A program made the translations under genes and the position numbers. The notes beneath the pieces are model-generated. The model did not search any database. It saw nothing but the letters and a program-made list of their open reading frames with translations, and was not told the DNA's origin. Of a DNA stretch of 64,000 nt, positions 17,577 to 25,539 are shown piece after piece (position 1 is the stretch's first letter; every line of letters starts with the position of its first letter). The DNA lies in contig NZ_QKWY01000002.1 of the NCBI RefSeq assembly GCF_003248355.1, forward strand, positions 3,100,001-3,164,000, in the 5' to 3' direction. Source of the DNA: Streptomyces sp. AC1-42W (GTDB lineage Bacteria > Actinomycetota > Actinomycetes > Streptomycetales > Streptomycetaceae).

Positions 17577-18527
17577 ATGACCGGCTCACGTGTCGTCGCA
17601 CTCGGCCACTACCAGCCCGCCAAGGTGCTGACCAACCATGACCTGGCGGCCATGGTGGACACCAGTGACGAGTGGATCACCAGCCGCGTCGGTATCAGGA
17701 CCCGCCACATCGGCGGCCCCGACGAGCCGGTGGACGAACTGGCCGCGCACGCGGCGGCCAAGGCGCTGGCCTCGGCCGGGCTCCAGCCGGCCGACATCGA
17801 CCTGGTGCTGGTCGCCACCTCCACCGCCATCGACCGCTCGCCGAGCATGTCGGCCCGGGTGGCCGCCCGCCTCGGCATGGCCTCGCCCGCGGTGATGGAC
17901 ATCAACGTGGTGTGCTCCGGCTTCACCCACGCCCTCGCCACCGCCGACCACGCCCTGCGGGCCGGTGCCGCCACCCGCGCCCTGGTCATCGGCGCCGACA
18001 AGATGGGCGACATCGTCGACTGGTCCGACCGCTCCACCTGCGTCCTGATGGGCGACGGCGCCGGGGCGGCGGTCGTCGTCGCCGACCCGGCGGACGCGGA
18101 GCGGCCCGGCATCGGCCCCGTGCTGTGGGGATCGGTCCCCGGCATGGGCGACGCCGTCCGTATCGAGGGGACCCCGCCGCGCTTCGCGCAGGAGGGCCAG
18201 TCGGTCTACCGCTGGGCCACCACCCAGCTGCCCCCCATCGCCCGGCAGGTGTGCGAGCGGGCGGGCCTCACCCCGGAGGACCTGGCCGGGGTCGTCCTGC
18301 ACCAGGCCAACCTGCGGATCATCGAACCCGTCGCCCGCAGGATCGGCGCGGTCAACGCCGTCGTCGCCCGCGATGTGGTCGACTCCGGCAACACCTCGGC
18401 CGCCTCGATCCCGATGGCCCTGTCCAAGCTGGTCGAGCGCGGCGAGATCCCGAGCGGCGCCCCGGTCCTGCTCTTCGGCTTCGGCGGCAACCTGAGCTAC
18501 GCGGGCCAGGTGATCCGCTGCCCGTGA
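17577..18527 (+). CDS. Beta-ketoacyl-ACP synthase III-like protein (FabH paralogue)
   Basis: The 316-residue thiolase-fold enzyme has the full KAS III triad: Cys113 in DINVVCSGF, His242 in VLHQANLRI and Asn272 in VDSGNTSAAS. It would condense an acyl-CoA with malonyl-ACP. It is not next to other fatty acid synthase genes, so it is probably a paralogue for secondary or specialised lipid synthesis rather than the housekeeping FabH. The ATG at 17577 follows AGGGGAAC. A 14-bp tandem duplication covers its stop codon (TGATCCGCTGCCCG at 18511-18524 and 18525-18538), so the stop lies at the start of the second copy. Confidence 0.9.
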   Translation: MTGSRVVALGHYQPAKVLTNHDLAAMVDTSDEWITSRVGIRTRHIGGPDEPVDELAAHAAAKALASAGLQPADIDLVLVATSTAIDRSPSMSARVAARLGMASPAVMDINVVCSGFTHALATADHALRAGAATRALVIGADKMGDIVDWSDRSTCVLMGDGAGAAVVVADPADAERPGIGPVLWGSVPGMGDAVRIEGTPPRFAQEGQSVYRWATTQLPPIARQVCERAGLTPEDLAGVVLHQANLRIIEPVARRIGAVNAVVARDVVDSGNTSAASIPMALSKLVERGEIPSGAPVLLFGFGGNLSYAGQVIRCP

Positions 18528-18593
18528 TCCGCTGCCCGTGAGGCGCGGCCGGACCCCCTCCCCGGCCGCCACCGGGCGGCGCGGGCGAATCGT

Positions 18594-19898
18594 TCAGCCG
18601 ATGCCCTGCCGGTCGGGGCGCAGCGCGAACGCGCGCTCGGCCGCGTCCGGCACCGCCCGCCGCACGTTCTGCACCAGCAGGGCACGATGCCGGACCAGCG
18701 GCCCCCGCCGCTCCGGCCCGGCCAGCCGCACCAGGTCGTCGATCCCGGCCAGCAGCCGCCGCGTCACCTGCGGGGCGGGCGCCGCGCACCGCCGCACCTC
18801 CTCGAACCCGAGGTCCACCAGGTCCTCCCACGACGGCACCTCCTGCACCAGCCGCACCGCACCCGTGCGGTCCCGGTGGTGCACCGTGCCCAGCGGCAGC
18901 CGCACCGCGGCGGCCAGGAACTGCACGATCCGGTCCAGGCACTGCACGGCCGTCGTCGGGTCGTTCACCGCCGAGGACAGCGCCCGCAGCGCGATGTCCG
19001 ACAACTGGCGCAGCCCGAACGCGAGATCCAGGTGCAGGGTGCGCTGCACGCCCACCGAGACCGTGTAGCGCAGCGCGTGCCGGGGCGGCGCCGCCCCGCC
19101 GTGCACGGCAAGCACCGGCGTCCCCGGCACCACGAAGTCCCCGAGCCGGGGGATCAGCCGGAGCACCACACCCTGGCGGCGGGCGGTCCGCACCAGCCGT
19201 GCCACATTGACGTCCCGCAGGACCCCGGCCCGTCCCTCGTACAGGATCTGCCCGGTCTCGGCGGGCAGCGGCTCCGTCGCCGGACGCCCCGCCGGCATGC
19301 GGCCCAGCACCCGGAAGGTGTCCCGGGTGATGCGGTCGAGGACCGGTCCGACCTGCATCAGGCGCAGCGTGGAGCTGACGTAGCCGATGAACAGCAGCAG
19401 GCTGAGCCCGACGAGCACGGCGGTCAGCACGCTCTGCACGAACGGCAGCGAGGTGACCAGGCGCGGATCGGTCTCGCTCTCGTACGAGCTGAGCACCAGC
19501 AGCGAGAACACGAACGTCGCCAGGAACACCGACAGGGTCAGCTTGCTGATCCGGCTGCGGATGAAGATCCGCACCACCCGGGGGGTGAGCTGCCCGCTCG
19601 CCATCTGCACCGCGACCAGCGAGATGCTGAAGACCACACCGATGAAGGTCATCATCGCCGAGCTGACCGTGACGACGATCTGCTTGGTGTCCTCGGCGAC
19701 CGACACCAGGTCCTGGATGTCGTCGTACGCCTGTTCCCGGCGCAGATACGAGACCAGCTGCTCGTCCACCGCCGCCGCGGCGAACCACAGCACGAAGGCG
19801 CAGACGAGCGTCAGGGCGGGGGCGAACCAGAACGTCTCGCGCAGATGTTCGCGCAGGGGTGACAGGGCGCGGGGCGGACGGGGGCCGCGATCTCTCAT
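18594..19898 (-). CDS. DUF2254 family membrane protein
   Basis: The 434-residue protein has four predicted membrane helices: about residues 24-44, 80-102, 120-140 and 152-175. A long cytoplasmic or periplasmic domain follows, with SDIALRALSSAVNDPTTAVQCLDRI, characteristic of DUF2254. Function is unknown; the fold is sometimes compared with channel-like proteins. It is convergent with the ketosynthase gene, 66 bp apart. Confidence 0.88.
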   Translation of the reverse strand: MRDRGPRPPRALSPLREHLRETFWFAPALTLVCAFVLWFAAAAVDEQLVSYLRREQAYDDIQDLVSVAEDTKQIVVTVSSAMMTFIGVVFSISLVAVQMASGQLTPRVVRIFIRSRISKLTLSVFLATFVFSLLVLSSYESETDPRLVTSLPFVQSVLTAVLVGLSLLLFIGYVSSTLRLMQVGPVLDRITRDTFRVLGRMPAGRPATEPLPAETGQILYEGRAGVLRDVNVARLVRTARRQGVVLRLIPRLGDFVVPGTPVLAVHGGAAPPRHALRYTVSVGVQRTLHLDLAFGLRQLSDIALRALSSAVNDPTTAVQCLDRIVQFLAAAVRLPLGTVHHRDRTGAVRLVQEVPSWEDLVDLGFEEVRRCAAPAPQVTRRLLAGIDDLVRLAGPERRGPLVRHRALLVQNVRRAVPDAAERAFALRPDRQGIG

Positions 19899-20062
19899 GG
19901 AGGGGAAAGTAACCCGCCGCGCGCCCCGCCCGGCGGACCCCGCCGCCGACCCGCCGCCGACCCGCTGTCCACCGTCCGGCCACCGGATATGCAGGTGAGA
20001 GGCACTCCGAACCCCTGGTATTGTTTTCCTTGTCGCCGCGGGAGACCGGGGCGGATCACCTG

Positions 20063-20147
20063 GTCCGGGTGGCGGAATGGCAGACGCGCTAGCTTGAGGT
20101 GCTAGTGCCCTTTATCGGGCGTGGGGGTTCAAGTCCCCCCTCGGACA
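20063..20147 (+). tRNA. tRNA-Leu (anticodon GAG)
   Basis: The 85-nt gene has a GTCCGGG acceptor strand that pairs with CTCGGAC (one G-U), discriminator A at 20147, anticodon loop CTTGAGG with GAG, a long variable arm (TGCCCTTTATCGGGCG) typical of class II tRNAs, and TTCAAGT in the T loop. CCA is not encoded. A strong terminator follows. Confidence 0.95.
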
Positions 20148-20156
20148 CTCATCCAG

Positions 20157-20188
20157 TTCCCACGGTTCATCGCGAACCGTGGGAATTT
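20157..20188 (+). terminator. Terminator of tRNA-Leu
   Basis: A perfect 12-bp stem (TTCCCACGGTTC with GAACCGTGGGAA) has the loop ATCGC and is followed by TTTCT. It starts 10 bp past the tRNA. Confidence 0.85.
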
Positions 20189-20250
20189 CTGGTTTCCGGG
20201 GCGGCCCGCGCCGCCTCCGGAGCGGCCGATCACCCCTTGGAGGACCCCCG

Positions 20251-21114
20251 GTGGCTGTGCAGCGGATCACGACCCGCAACGCCCGCTTTCAGCAGTTCCA
20301 GACGCTGCTCACCAACCGGACCAAGCGCGGACGCGCCGGCGAGTTCATCGTCCAGGGCGTCCGGCCGATCACCATGGCCGTCGAGCACGGCTGGACGGTG
20401 CGGTCCCTCCTGTACGACGCGAGCCGCCCGCTGTCCCGCTGGGCGGGGGAGCTGATGCGCGGGAGCACCGCGGAGCGCATCGCCATGGCCCCGGAGCTGC
20501 TGGCGGAGCTGAGCGAGAAGGCGGAGGGCGCCCCGGAGGTCCTGGCGGTGGTCGAGATGGCCCCCGACGACCTGGCCCGCATCCCGGTCGACGACGACTT
20601 CCTCGGCGTCGCCCTCGACCGCCCGACGCAGCCCGGCAACATCGGCAGCATCATCCGCTCCGCCGACGCCTTCGGCGCCCGCGGCCTCGTCGTCACGGGC
20701 CACGCGGCCGACCCGTACGACCCGAAGGCGGTCCGCGCGACCACCGGCTCCTTCTTCGCCCTCCCCGTGGTCCGCACCCCCTCGCACCACGAGGTCGCCC
20801 GGTGGCTGGACGCCGAACGCGGCCGGGGCCGCCCCGTCCTGGTCGTCGGCACCGACGAGGACGGCGAGTGCGACGCCTCCGAGTTCGACCTCACCGGCCC
20901 GGTGCTGCTGCTCGTCGGCAACGAGACGACGGGCCTGAGCAACGCCTGGCGCGAGCACTGCGACCATGTCGTCAGCATCCCGATGACGGGCTCCGCCAGC
21001 TCCCTCAACGCCTCCAACGCGGCATCGATCGTCCTCTACGAGGCCCGCCGCCAGCGCTTGGCGAAGGCGCGGCGCCAAGCGTCCGCGCCCCGGGCGGACA
21101 GGGCGGCCGGATAG
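20251..21114 (+). CDS. TrmH/SpoU-family RNA 2'-O-methyltransferase
   Basis: The 287-residue protein has an N-terminal substrate-binding domain (RNARFQQFQTLLTNRTKRG) and a SPOUT knot domain. The conserved motifs are DRPTQPGNIGSIIRSADAFGARGLV, LLVGNETTGLSNAW and IPMTGSASSLNASNAASIVLYE. It methylates ribose 2'-OH groups in tRNA or rRNA. The GTG at 20251 follows TTGGAGGA, so I prefer it to the upstream in-frame start at 20179. A terminator follows 56 bp after the stop. Confidence 0.92.
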   Translation: MAVQRITTRNARFQQFQTLLTNRTKRGRAGEFIVQGVRPITMAVEHGWTVRSLLYDASRPLSRWAGELMRGSTAERIAMAPELLAELSEKAEGAPEVLAVVEMAPDDLARIPVDDDFLGVALDRPTQPGNIGSIIRSADAFGARGLVVTGHAADPYDPKAVRATTGSFFALPVVRTPSHHEVARWLDAERGRGRPVLVVGTDEDGECDASEFDLTGPVLLLVGNETTGLSNAWREHCDHVVSIPMTGSASSLNASNAASIVLYEARRQRLAKARRQASAPRADRAAG

Positions 21115-21169
21115 CGCGGCAGCGCGCGGCCGGCGAGTCGACTCTGGTGCGTGGTGTTGCCGCGATGAG

Positions 21170-21203
21170 TTGAGTCCCCGCCGGAAGGCCGGCGGGGACT
21201 CAA
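21170..21203. terminator. Strong hairpin between RNA methyltransferase and collagen-like genes
   Basis: A perfect 15-bp stem (TTGAGTCCCCGCCGG and its complement) has the loop AAGG. It sits between convergent genes and can serve both. Confidence 0.85.
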
Positions 21204-21225
21204 TGCGGAGACGTGAGGTGTGCGG

Positions 21226-22065
21226 TCAGCTACAGATCGCGTAGACCGTAATGGTGGTGAGAGCGCCCGCCGTCGCGGTCACGGTCCAGTGGTCTCCGTT
21301 CGGGTAGGACTGCCCGAGGGCGGTGGCGAGGCCGTTGGCAGACATGCCTCCGGAGATGGGAGTGGTGCCTGCCGGGCATGCGGGGGAGTCGTAGGACCCG
21401 TTGACGCCCAACAGGACCTCGTAGTCCTGGGAGACGATCTGCGCATCCACCGGTCCGGCCGGTCCGGTGGCACCAGTCGCACCCGCAGGACCGGTGGGTC
21501 CGGTTGCGCCGTCGGCTCCCGCGGGTCCGGTGGGTCCGGTTGCGCCGTCGGCACCCGCAGGTCCGGTGGGTCCGGTTGCGCCGTCGACTCCGTCAGCACC
21601 GGCGGGTCCGGTGGGTCCGGTTGCGCCGTCGGCACCCGCAGGTCCGGTGGGTCCGGTTGCGCCGTCGGCTCCGTCTGTGCCGGCGGGTCCGGTGGGTCCG
21701 GTTGCGCCGTCGATGCCGTCAGCACCCGTCGGGCCGGTCGGCCCAGTGGGACCCGTCGGCCCAGTGGGACCGGTCGGCCCAGTCGGGCCGGTCTGGCCCC
21801 CGTGGCCGTTGTCGCCCCCATGGCCGTTGTCGCCCTTGTGGCCCTGCTCGCAGTGGCTCTGGCCCTCTCGGCACCCTTCGTCACCCGGGTCGGTAGCCGA
21901 GGCTATGCTTCCGACCGTCTTGGTGCGCTCCGTTGCGAGAGCTGGGCCGGCCATGCCCGTGAGCATGAGAGCGATGGATGCGAGGCTACTGCCCGCAACC
22001 CACGCGCTCCGGCTGGGAAGCGGAAGCGGTCCGAGTGAGGAACGTGTCCTGCGGTCAGGACTCAT
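21226..22065 (-). CDS. Secreted collagen-like protein
   Basis: The 279-residue protein has an N-terminal basic region and a hydrophobic signal sequence (about residues 21-45, ending PALATE). A short linker follows, then 44 uninterrupted Gly-Xaa-Yaa triplets at residues 75-206, dominated by GPT, GPA, GAT and GAD. A 73-residue C-terminal domain contains two cysteines (SPACPAG and YAICS). Bacterial collagen-like proteins form triple helices at cell or spore surfaces. Threonine in the Y position is abundant and is a common site of O-glycosylation in such proteins. There is no LPxTG-type signal. The ATG at 22065 follows AGGAGA. The neighbour across the divergent promoter is a glycosyltransferase that may modify it. 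Confidence 0.88.
   Translation of the reverse strand: MSPDRRTRSSLGPLPLPSRSAWVAGSSLASIALMLTGMAGPALATERTKTVGSIASATDPGDEGCREGQSHCEQGHKGDNGHGGDNGHGGQTGPTGPTGPTGPTGPTGPTGPTGADGIDGATGPTGPAGTDGADGATGPTGPAGADGATGPTGPAGADGVDGATGPTGPAGADGATGPTGPAGADGATGPTGPAGATGATGPAGPVDAQIVSQDYEVLLGVNGSYDSPACPAGTTPISGGMSANGLATALGQSYPNGDHWTVTATAGALTTITVYAICS
21448..21843 (-). repeat. Gly-Xaa-Yaa coding repeat region
   Basis: This is the DNA for 44 collagen triplets. It consists of 9-bp steps grouped into nearly identical 27-36 bp blocks (GGTCCGGTGGGTCCGGTTGC read on the plus strand). Such repeats change length by slippage, so the number of triplets is likely to vary between strains. Confidence 0.9.
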
Positions 22066-22471
22066 GCGGTTCTCCTGATTCCGGGAAGTCGAGTGGTCAC
22101 GTCGCCCCGGAGAGGGCAACACCCTCATCATTACCAACTGCAATGGTTTGCGCACGTTGTGTGAAGAGTGGACTCATTCGCACTGCCCGCCGTCGATCAC
22201 AATGCACATGTCATTTCCTTGTCGGCTTTGACATGTGCAGCGAGCTCCGAGGTGCCTGCCGGGTGCATCCCGGCCGTGCGGCGCGGGTGGCGGCCGGTCT
22301 CACGAAACCCGCGCCTGCTGCCGCCCGGCCCGGCTCGCTCATAACGAGAACCGGCGTTGCGTCGACAATCCTTGGTGTCGAAGTGTCTAAAGTGATTGCG
22401 GCGACTTCCTCCACGCGATTCAGGCTTTTATCGGCACGCCCGATGGGAAACTCGAAGGTAGGGCCAGAGTA
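22066..22471. promoter_or_regulatory. Divergent promoter region, lower GC than its surroundings
   Basis: This 406-bp stretch separates the collagen-like gene from the glycosyltransferase gene and must hold both promoters. It is visibly richer in A and T than the rest of the window (for example ACACCCTCATCATTACCAAC). A TTGACA occurs at 22229 but has no good -10 partner, so I do not name a promoter. I see no gene in it. Confidence 0.45.
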
Positions 22472-23590
22472 ATGAAACCGACCATCTGCCTGTGCATGAT
22501 CGTGAAGAACGAGTCGGCCGTAATTGAGCGGTGTATCGCCTCGGTGCGCGACATCGTCGACACCTGGATCATCTCTGACACGGGCTCGACGGACGGGACC
22601 CAGGATTTGATTCGCAAATCCTTCGACGGTGTCCCCGGTGAGCTGCACGATGACCTCTGGGTTGACTTCGGGACAAATCGCACGCTGAATATCCAACGTG
22701 CCCGCGGGAAAGCGGACTACCTGCTTCTGATCGACGCCGACATGACCATCCGGCTAGAAGGGCCATTGCCTCCTCTGACCTGTGCGTCCTACATGATCCG
22801 GCACGCCGGCAGCCTCGCCTACCGGATCAAGCGTCTTGTCCGTGGCGATGTGCACTGGCGCTACGAGGGCGTGACGCACGAGTACCTGACAGCCGACGAG
22901 GCGCACGACGAGGAGAACCTCGACGCCCTTGTGATCGAGCACTTCGCCGACGGTGGCTCCAGGCACGACAAGTTCGAACGGGATATGGCCCTGCTCAGCT
23001 CGGAGCTCGAACGCGATCCCACGAACGCGCGCAGCACGTTCTACCTGGCCCAGACCATGCGTGACATGGGTCGCACCGAGGAGGCGATCGCCCTTTACGA
23101 ACGCCGTGCGGAGATGGGCGGCTGGGGGGAGGAGGTCTATTACTCGCTCCTGCAGTCAGGAATCCTCAAGGATGAATCCGGCGACTGGCCGGGAGCCATG
23201 GATACCCTCTCGCGGGCATGGGAACAGCGGCCGCAGCGTCTGGAAGCGTGCTTCGAGTTGGTCTCACGGCTGCGGAAGCGTGGAAACTATCGCGCCGGTC
23301 ATGCCTTTGCGTGTGCGGGGATCAATCGCACAGAGCCTGACGATATCCTCTTCACTCAGCCATGGGTCTATAAGTGGGGGCTGCTCTTCGAATATTCCAT
23401 CGTTTCCTACTGGGCAGGGGATGCGGCGGGTTCCCTCGATGCGTGCGACCGTCTCCTGGCCATTCCTGACCTGCCGGAAGCGCATCGCACGCAAACACTG
23501 CGGAATCGCGATTTCGCCCTCGCTCGGCAAGCCGAAAAATCGAACAGCATCGAGGGGGAGGCATCCGGGCGGCCCGGAGCCGAAATCTAG
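22472..23590 (+). CDS. GT2-family glycosyltransferase with TPR-like C-terminus
   Basis: The 372-residue protein starts with the GT2 nucleotide-sugar site: ICLCMIVKNESAVIERCIAS (residues 4-23), WIISDTGSTDGT, and the metal motif LLLIDADM. A helical repeat region from about residue 160 (FYLAQTMRDMGRTEEAIALYERR; LLQSGILKDESGDWPGAMDT) looks like TPRs. Proteins of this build glycosylate surface or flagellar proteins and some lie beside collagen-like genes. The codon use is less GC-biased than the neighbours, which suggests transfer. The ATG at 22472 is the family start. Substrate modification of the divergent collagen-like protein is inference. Confidence 0.82.
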   Translation: MKPTICLCMIVKNESAVIERCIASVRDIVDTWIISDTGSTDGTQDLIRKSFDGVPGELHDDLWVDFGTNRTLNIQRARGKADYLLLIDADMTIRLEGPLPPLTCASYMIRHAGSLAYRIKRLVRGDVHWRYEGVTHEYLTADEAHDEENLDALVIEHFADGGSRHDKFERDMALLSSELERDPTNARSTFYLAQTMRDMGRTEEAIALYERRAEMGGWGEEVYYSLLQSGILKDESGDWPGAMDTLSRAWEQRPQRLEACFELVSRLRKRGNYRAGHAFACAGINRTEPDDILFTQPWVYKWGLLFEYSIVSYWAGDAAGSLDACDRLLAIPDLPEAHRTQTLRNRDFALARQAEKSNSIEGEASGRPGAEI

Positions 23591-23756
23591 CCTCGTCTGC
23601 GGACTCGAAGTCAACCTCGATCACCGTGAATTGCGGCACGCAGGTCTGCCTCTGGCGCACGATCCGCACGCCGCGGATCGGGTGCGGCGGGACCGGGGCG
23701 ACACCGACGTCATAACCGGAACGCTACCCAAACGGACGCGCGAGAGCTGCCGCCGG

Positions 23757-24002
23757 ACGAGGTTCACGGAGCGCGGCCCGCGCAGCGGTGGCGGCGTCAC
23801 CGGACTGGGAGGAGCGCGCCTCGTCCACGATGATCGCGAAGCTGGTGCCGCTTGTCTCGGTCGGGTTGCGCTGGATGCGGTCCAGCAGCGCCGGGAACGA
23901 GTGCAGGGTGACGGTCACGATCCTGCCCGTGTCGCGGGACAGCGCGCGGGCGAGCTGTTCGCTCTTCGAACCGTGCCTCTCGTCGGCCTTCACGACCAGG
24001 CC
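23757..24002 (-). pseudogene. Fragment of a restriction-type DEAD helicase (HsdR-like)
   Basis: About 82 codons read GLVVKADERHGSKSEQLARA, then VTVTLHSFPALLDRI and SFAIIVDEARSSQSG. This matches the region around motifs Ia and II of type I restriction HsdR-type helicases (usually VDEAHSSQ; here Arg replaces His). Both ends of the gene are missing. It directly follows, in another frame, the fragment at 24036-24165. Confidence 0.65.
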
Positions 24003-24035
24003 CTCGGTCTGCGAGCAGCTGCCGACCGTCTCGCC

Positions 24036-24165
24036 CCATGGCGAGGGCCGCCTCCGCGCGGAGCGTGTGCACGCGGCGGAACGCCTCGCCGCAGCGTCGT
24101 TGCTCGTCCAGCGGCAGCAGCGGCACCCTGAGCCGGCCCGGGCTGACGTGCAGGACCGTGCTGCC
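24036..24165 (-). pseudogene. Fragment of a restriction-modification methylase or specificity protein
   Basis: About 43 codons read SPGRLRVPLLPLDEQRRCGE and FRRVHTLRA, resembling the C-terminal end of type I modification/specificity proteins (PLLPLDEQRRYGEAF). The frame changes before the HsdR-like fragment begins. Together they are the remains of a lost restriction-modification locus. Confidence 0.5.
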
Positions 24166-24216
24166 CGCCTCCGCCGCGTGGTGCCGGTGCCGGCCCGCCT
24201 CATCGACGGACACACG

Positions 24217-24366
24217 ACCCAAGAGTGGGAGCGGGCCAAGGACGCGCGTGGGGAATTCGGGTCCACCGTCGCCGACAACAGCCTCACCGGCCCCGGCCAG
24301 GTGACGCGCACCAAGGGTGAGTACTTCAAGACGAACCGGTGCGCGGAGTGGAAGCGGACCGGCTGA
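24217..24366 (+). pseudogene. C-terminal fragment of a small secreted actinobacterial protein
   Basis: The last 50 codons before TGA 24366 read WERAKDARGEFGSTVADNSL and GPGQVTRTKGEYFKTNRC, ending EWKRTG. This pattern is the C-terminus of small secreted or lipoprotein-type Streptomyces proteins that carry a Cys-Tyr-Trp-Glu-Arg start to this domain. The N-terminal part is gone; upstream sequence is opposite-strand restriction fragments. Confidence 0.55.
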
Positions 24367-24379
24367 GCGGTCACCCCCG

Positions 24380-24973
24380 TCACGTCCGCTTCGCGTACAC
24401 GATCAGGTTGTCCACCGGGTGGCCGTTCGCGTCGATCGCGCCGTCGCAGGTGATCAGGCGCAGGGCGCGTTCCGTGGTGCGGCCGTAGACGCGGGCGGTG
24501 GGGAAGTCGTCCTTGCGGACCGTTTCGCGGGCCGTGACCTCGAAGTGGACCTTCTTGCCGTCCGCGTTCCGTACGACGATGTCGGCGCCCTCGGCGATCT
24601 TCTTCAGGTCGTGGAAGACGGCCCGCCCGTAGCGGGTGTCGTTGTGGCCGATCAGGACCGCCGCGCCCGGTTCGCCGGGCACGGCGCTGCCCGTGTACCA
24701 GCCGGTCGTCATGCCCCGGTCGGCCGGGGGCACCTCGACGGTCCGGTCCGGATTGAGGCCCAGGCGCATGATGTCGGAGTCCACGCCCAGGGACGGGATG
24801 GACACATGGGCGGGGGGCCGGGCGGCGGCCGGGCTGTCGGCGGGGGTCCGGACCGCCGCCGGTGACTTCTCCGCCGCCGGAGCGGGGTCGCCGGAGCAGC
24901 CGGTGAGGGCGGCGAGCGCGGTGAGGGCCAGGGCGGCGGCGACCGGCAGGGCGACGCGGTGGGTGCGGGGCAT
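24380..24973 (-). CDS. Class F sortase, predicted lipoprotein
   Basis: Sortases are cysteine transpeptidases at the outer membrane face that attach proteins to the wall. The 197-residue protein starts MPRTHRVALP and has a lipobox-like LTGC near residues 24-27. The catalytic domain has the class F pattern: VSIPSLGVDSDIMRLGL, AAVLIGHNDTRYG with the catalytic His, and ALRLITCDGAID with the catalytic Cys. The ATG at 24973 is chosen because it puts the signal sequence at the N-terminus. It lies 87 bp downstream of a gene for a membrane-anchored Ser/Pro-rich protein, a plausible partner. Confidence 0.88.
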   Translation of the reverse strand: MPRTHRVALPVAAALALTALAALTGCSGDPAPAAEKSPAAVRTPADSPAAARPPAHVSIPSLGVDSDIMRLGLNPDRTVEVPPADRGMTTGWYTGSAVPGEPGAAVLIGHNDTRYGRAVFHDLKKIAEGADIVVRNADGKKVHFEVTARETVRKDDFPTARVYGRTTERALRLITCDGAIDANGHPVDNLIVYAKRT

Positions 24974-25060
24974 ACGAGAGGGCTCCAGGATCGTGCGTAC
25001 GGCGGTGGCGCCGCCCGGTCGGCCGGGCGGCGCCACCGCGTTCATCGGCTGCGGGACGGG

Positions 25061-25435
25061 TCAGCCGTCGCGGCGGGCGGTACGGCGGCGCAGGACGACC
25101 GTCCCGGCACCGGCCAGCAGCAGCGCGCCGGCCGCGGAGCCCGCGATCACGGCCGTGCTGTCGTCCGAGGAGCCGGCCGGGTGCTCACCGGCCGCGACAC
25201 CCCCGCGCGGCGCCTCGGAGGGCACCGCCGAAGGCACGGCGGACGGCACGGCGGACGGCTGTTCCGACGGCGGCAGCGTCGGCTCGGGCGACGGCACGAT
25301 CGTCGGCTCGGCGGACTGCCTGCTCGGCGCCGCCGACGGGGTGGAGTCGGCGAAGGCCGCGGTGGCCGGTACGCACACCGCGCCGGCCGCGACGGCGGCG
25401 AGCAGGGCGGTACGCAGGGTGGTGCGCAGGGGCAT
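25061..25435 (-). CDS. Small surface protein: signal peptide, Ser/Pro-rich stalk, C-terminal anchor
   Basis: The 124-residue protein has a signal peptide ending near TAAFADS (residue 29), a Pro/Ser/Glu stalk with repeated PSAV units (VPSAVPSAVPSEAP), then a hydrophobic helix (AVIAGSAAGALLLAGAGTVVL) and an RRRTARRDG tail. This is the layout of a sortase substrate, although I see no LPxTG or LAxTG; EHPAG precedes the helix. It is followed by the class F sortase gene on the same strand. Confidence 0.75.
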   Translation of the reverse strand: MPLRTTLRTALLAAVAAGAVCVPATAAFADSTPSAAPSRQSAEPTIVPSPEPTLPPSEQPSAVPSAVPSAVPSEAPRGGVAAGEHPAGSSDDSTAVIAGSAAGALLLAGAGTVVLRRRTARRDG

Positions 25436-25539
25436 GGGCAGGGCTCCGTTCCGGATGGGCCTCGGAGAACGGCCGCGGTGCGGGTGCGCACCGGGCGCGA
25501 GGCATGCGGACAGGCTCGCGCCAAGTTGTGAGGAAGCTG

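Noticed and set aside
21448..21843. Regular short repeats that could suggest a CRISPR array
   Set aside because: The period is 9 bp multiples without unique spacers and it translates as collagen triplets in a gene with signal sequence and ribosome site.
22229..22260. TTGACA as -35 of a promoter for the glycosyltransferase gene
   Set aside because: No acceptable -10 hexamer lies 16-19 bp downstream, and it is over 200 bp from the start codon.
20063..24379. Genomic island integrated at tRNA-Leu
   Set aside because: I found no duplicated tRNA 3' end downstream and no integrase gene. The foreign patch starts only after an ordinary RNA methyltransferase gene, so site-specific integration is not supported.
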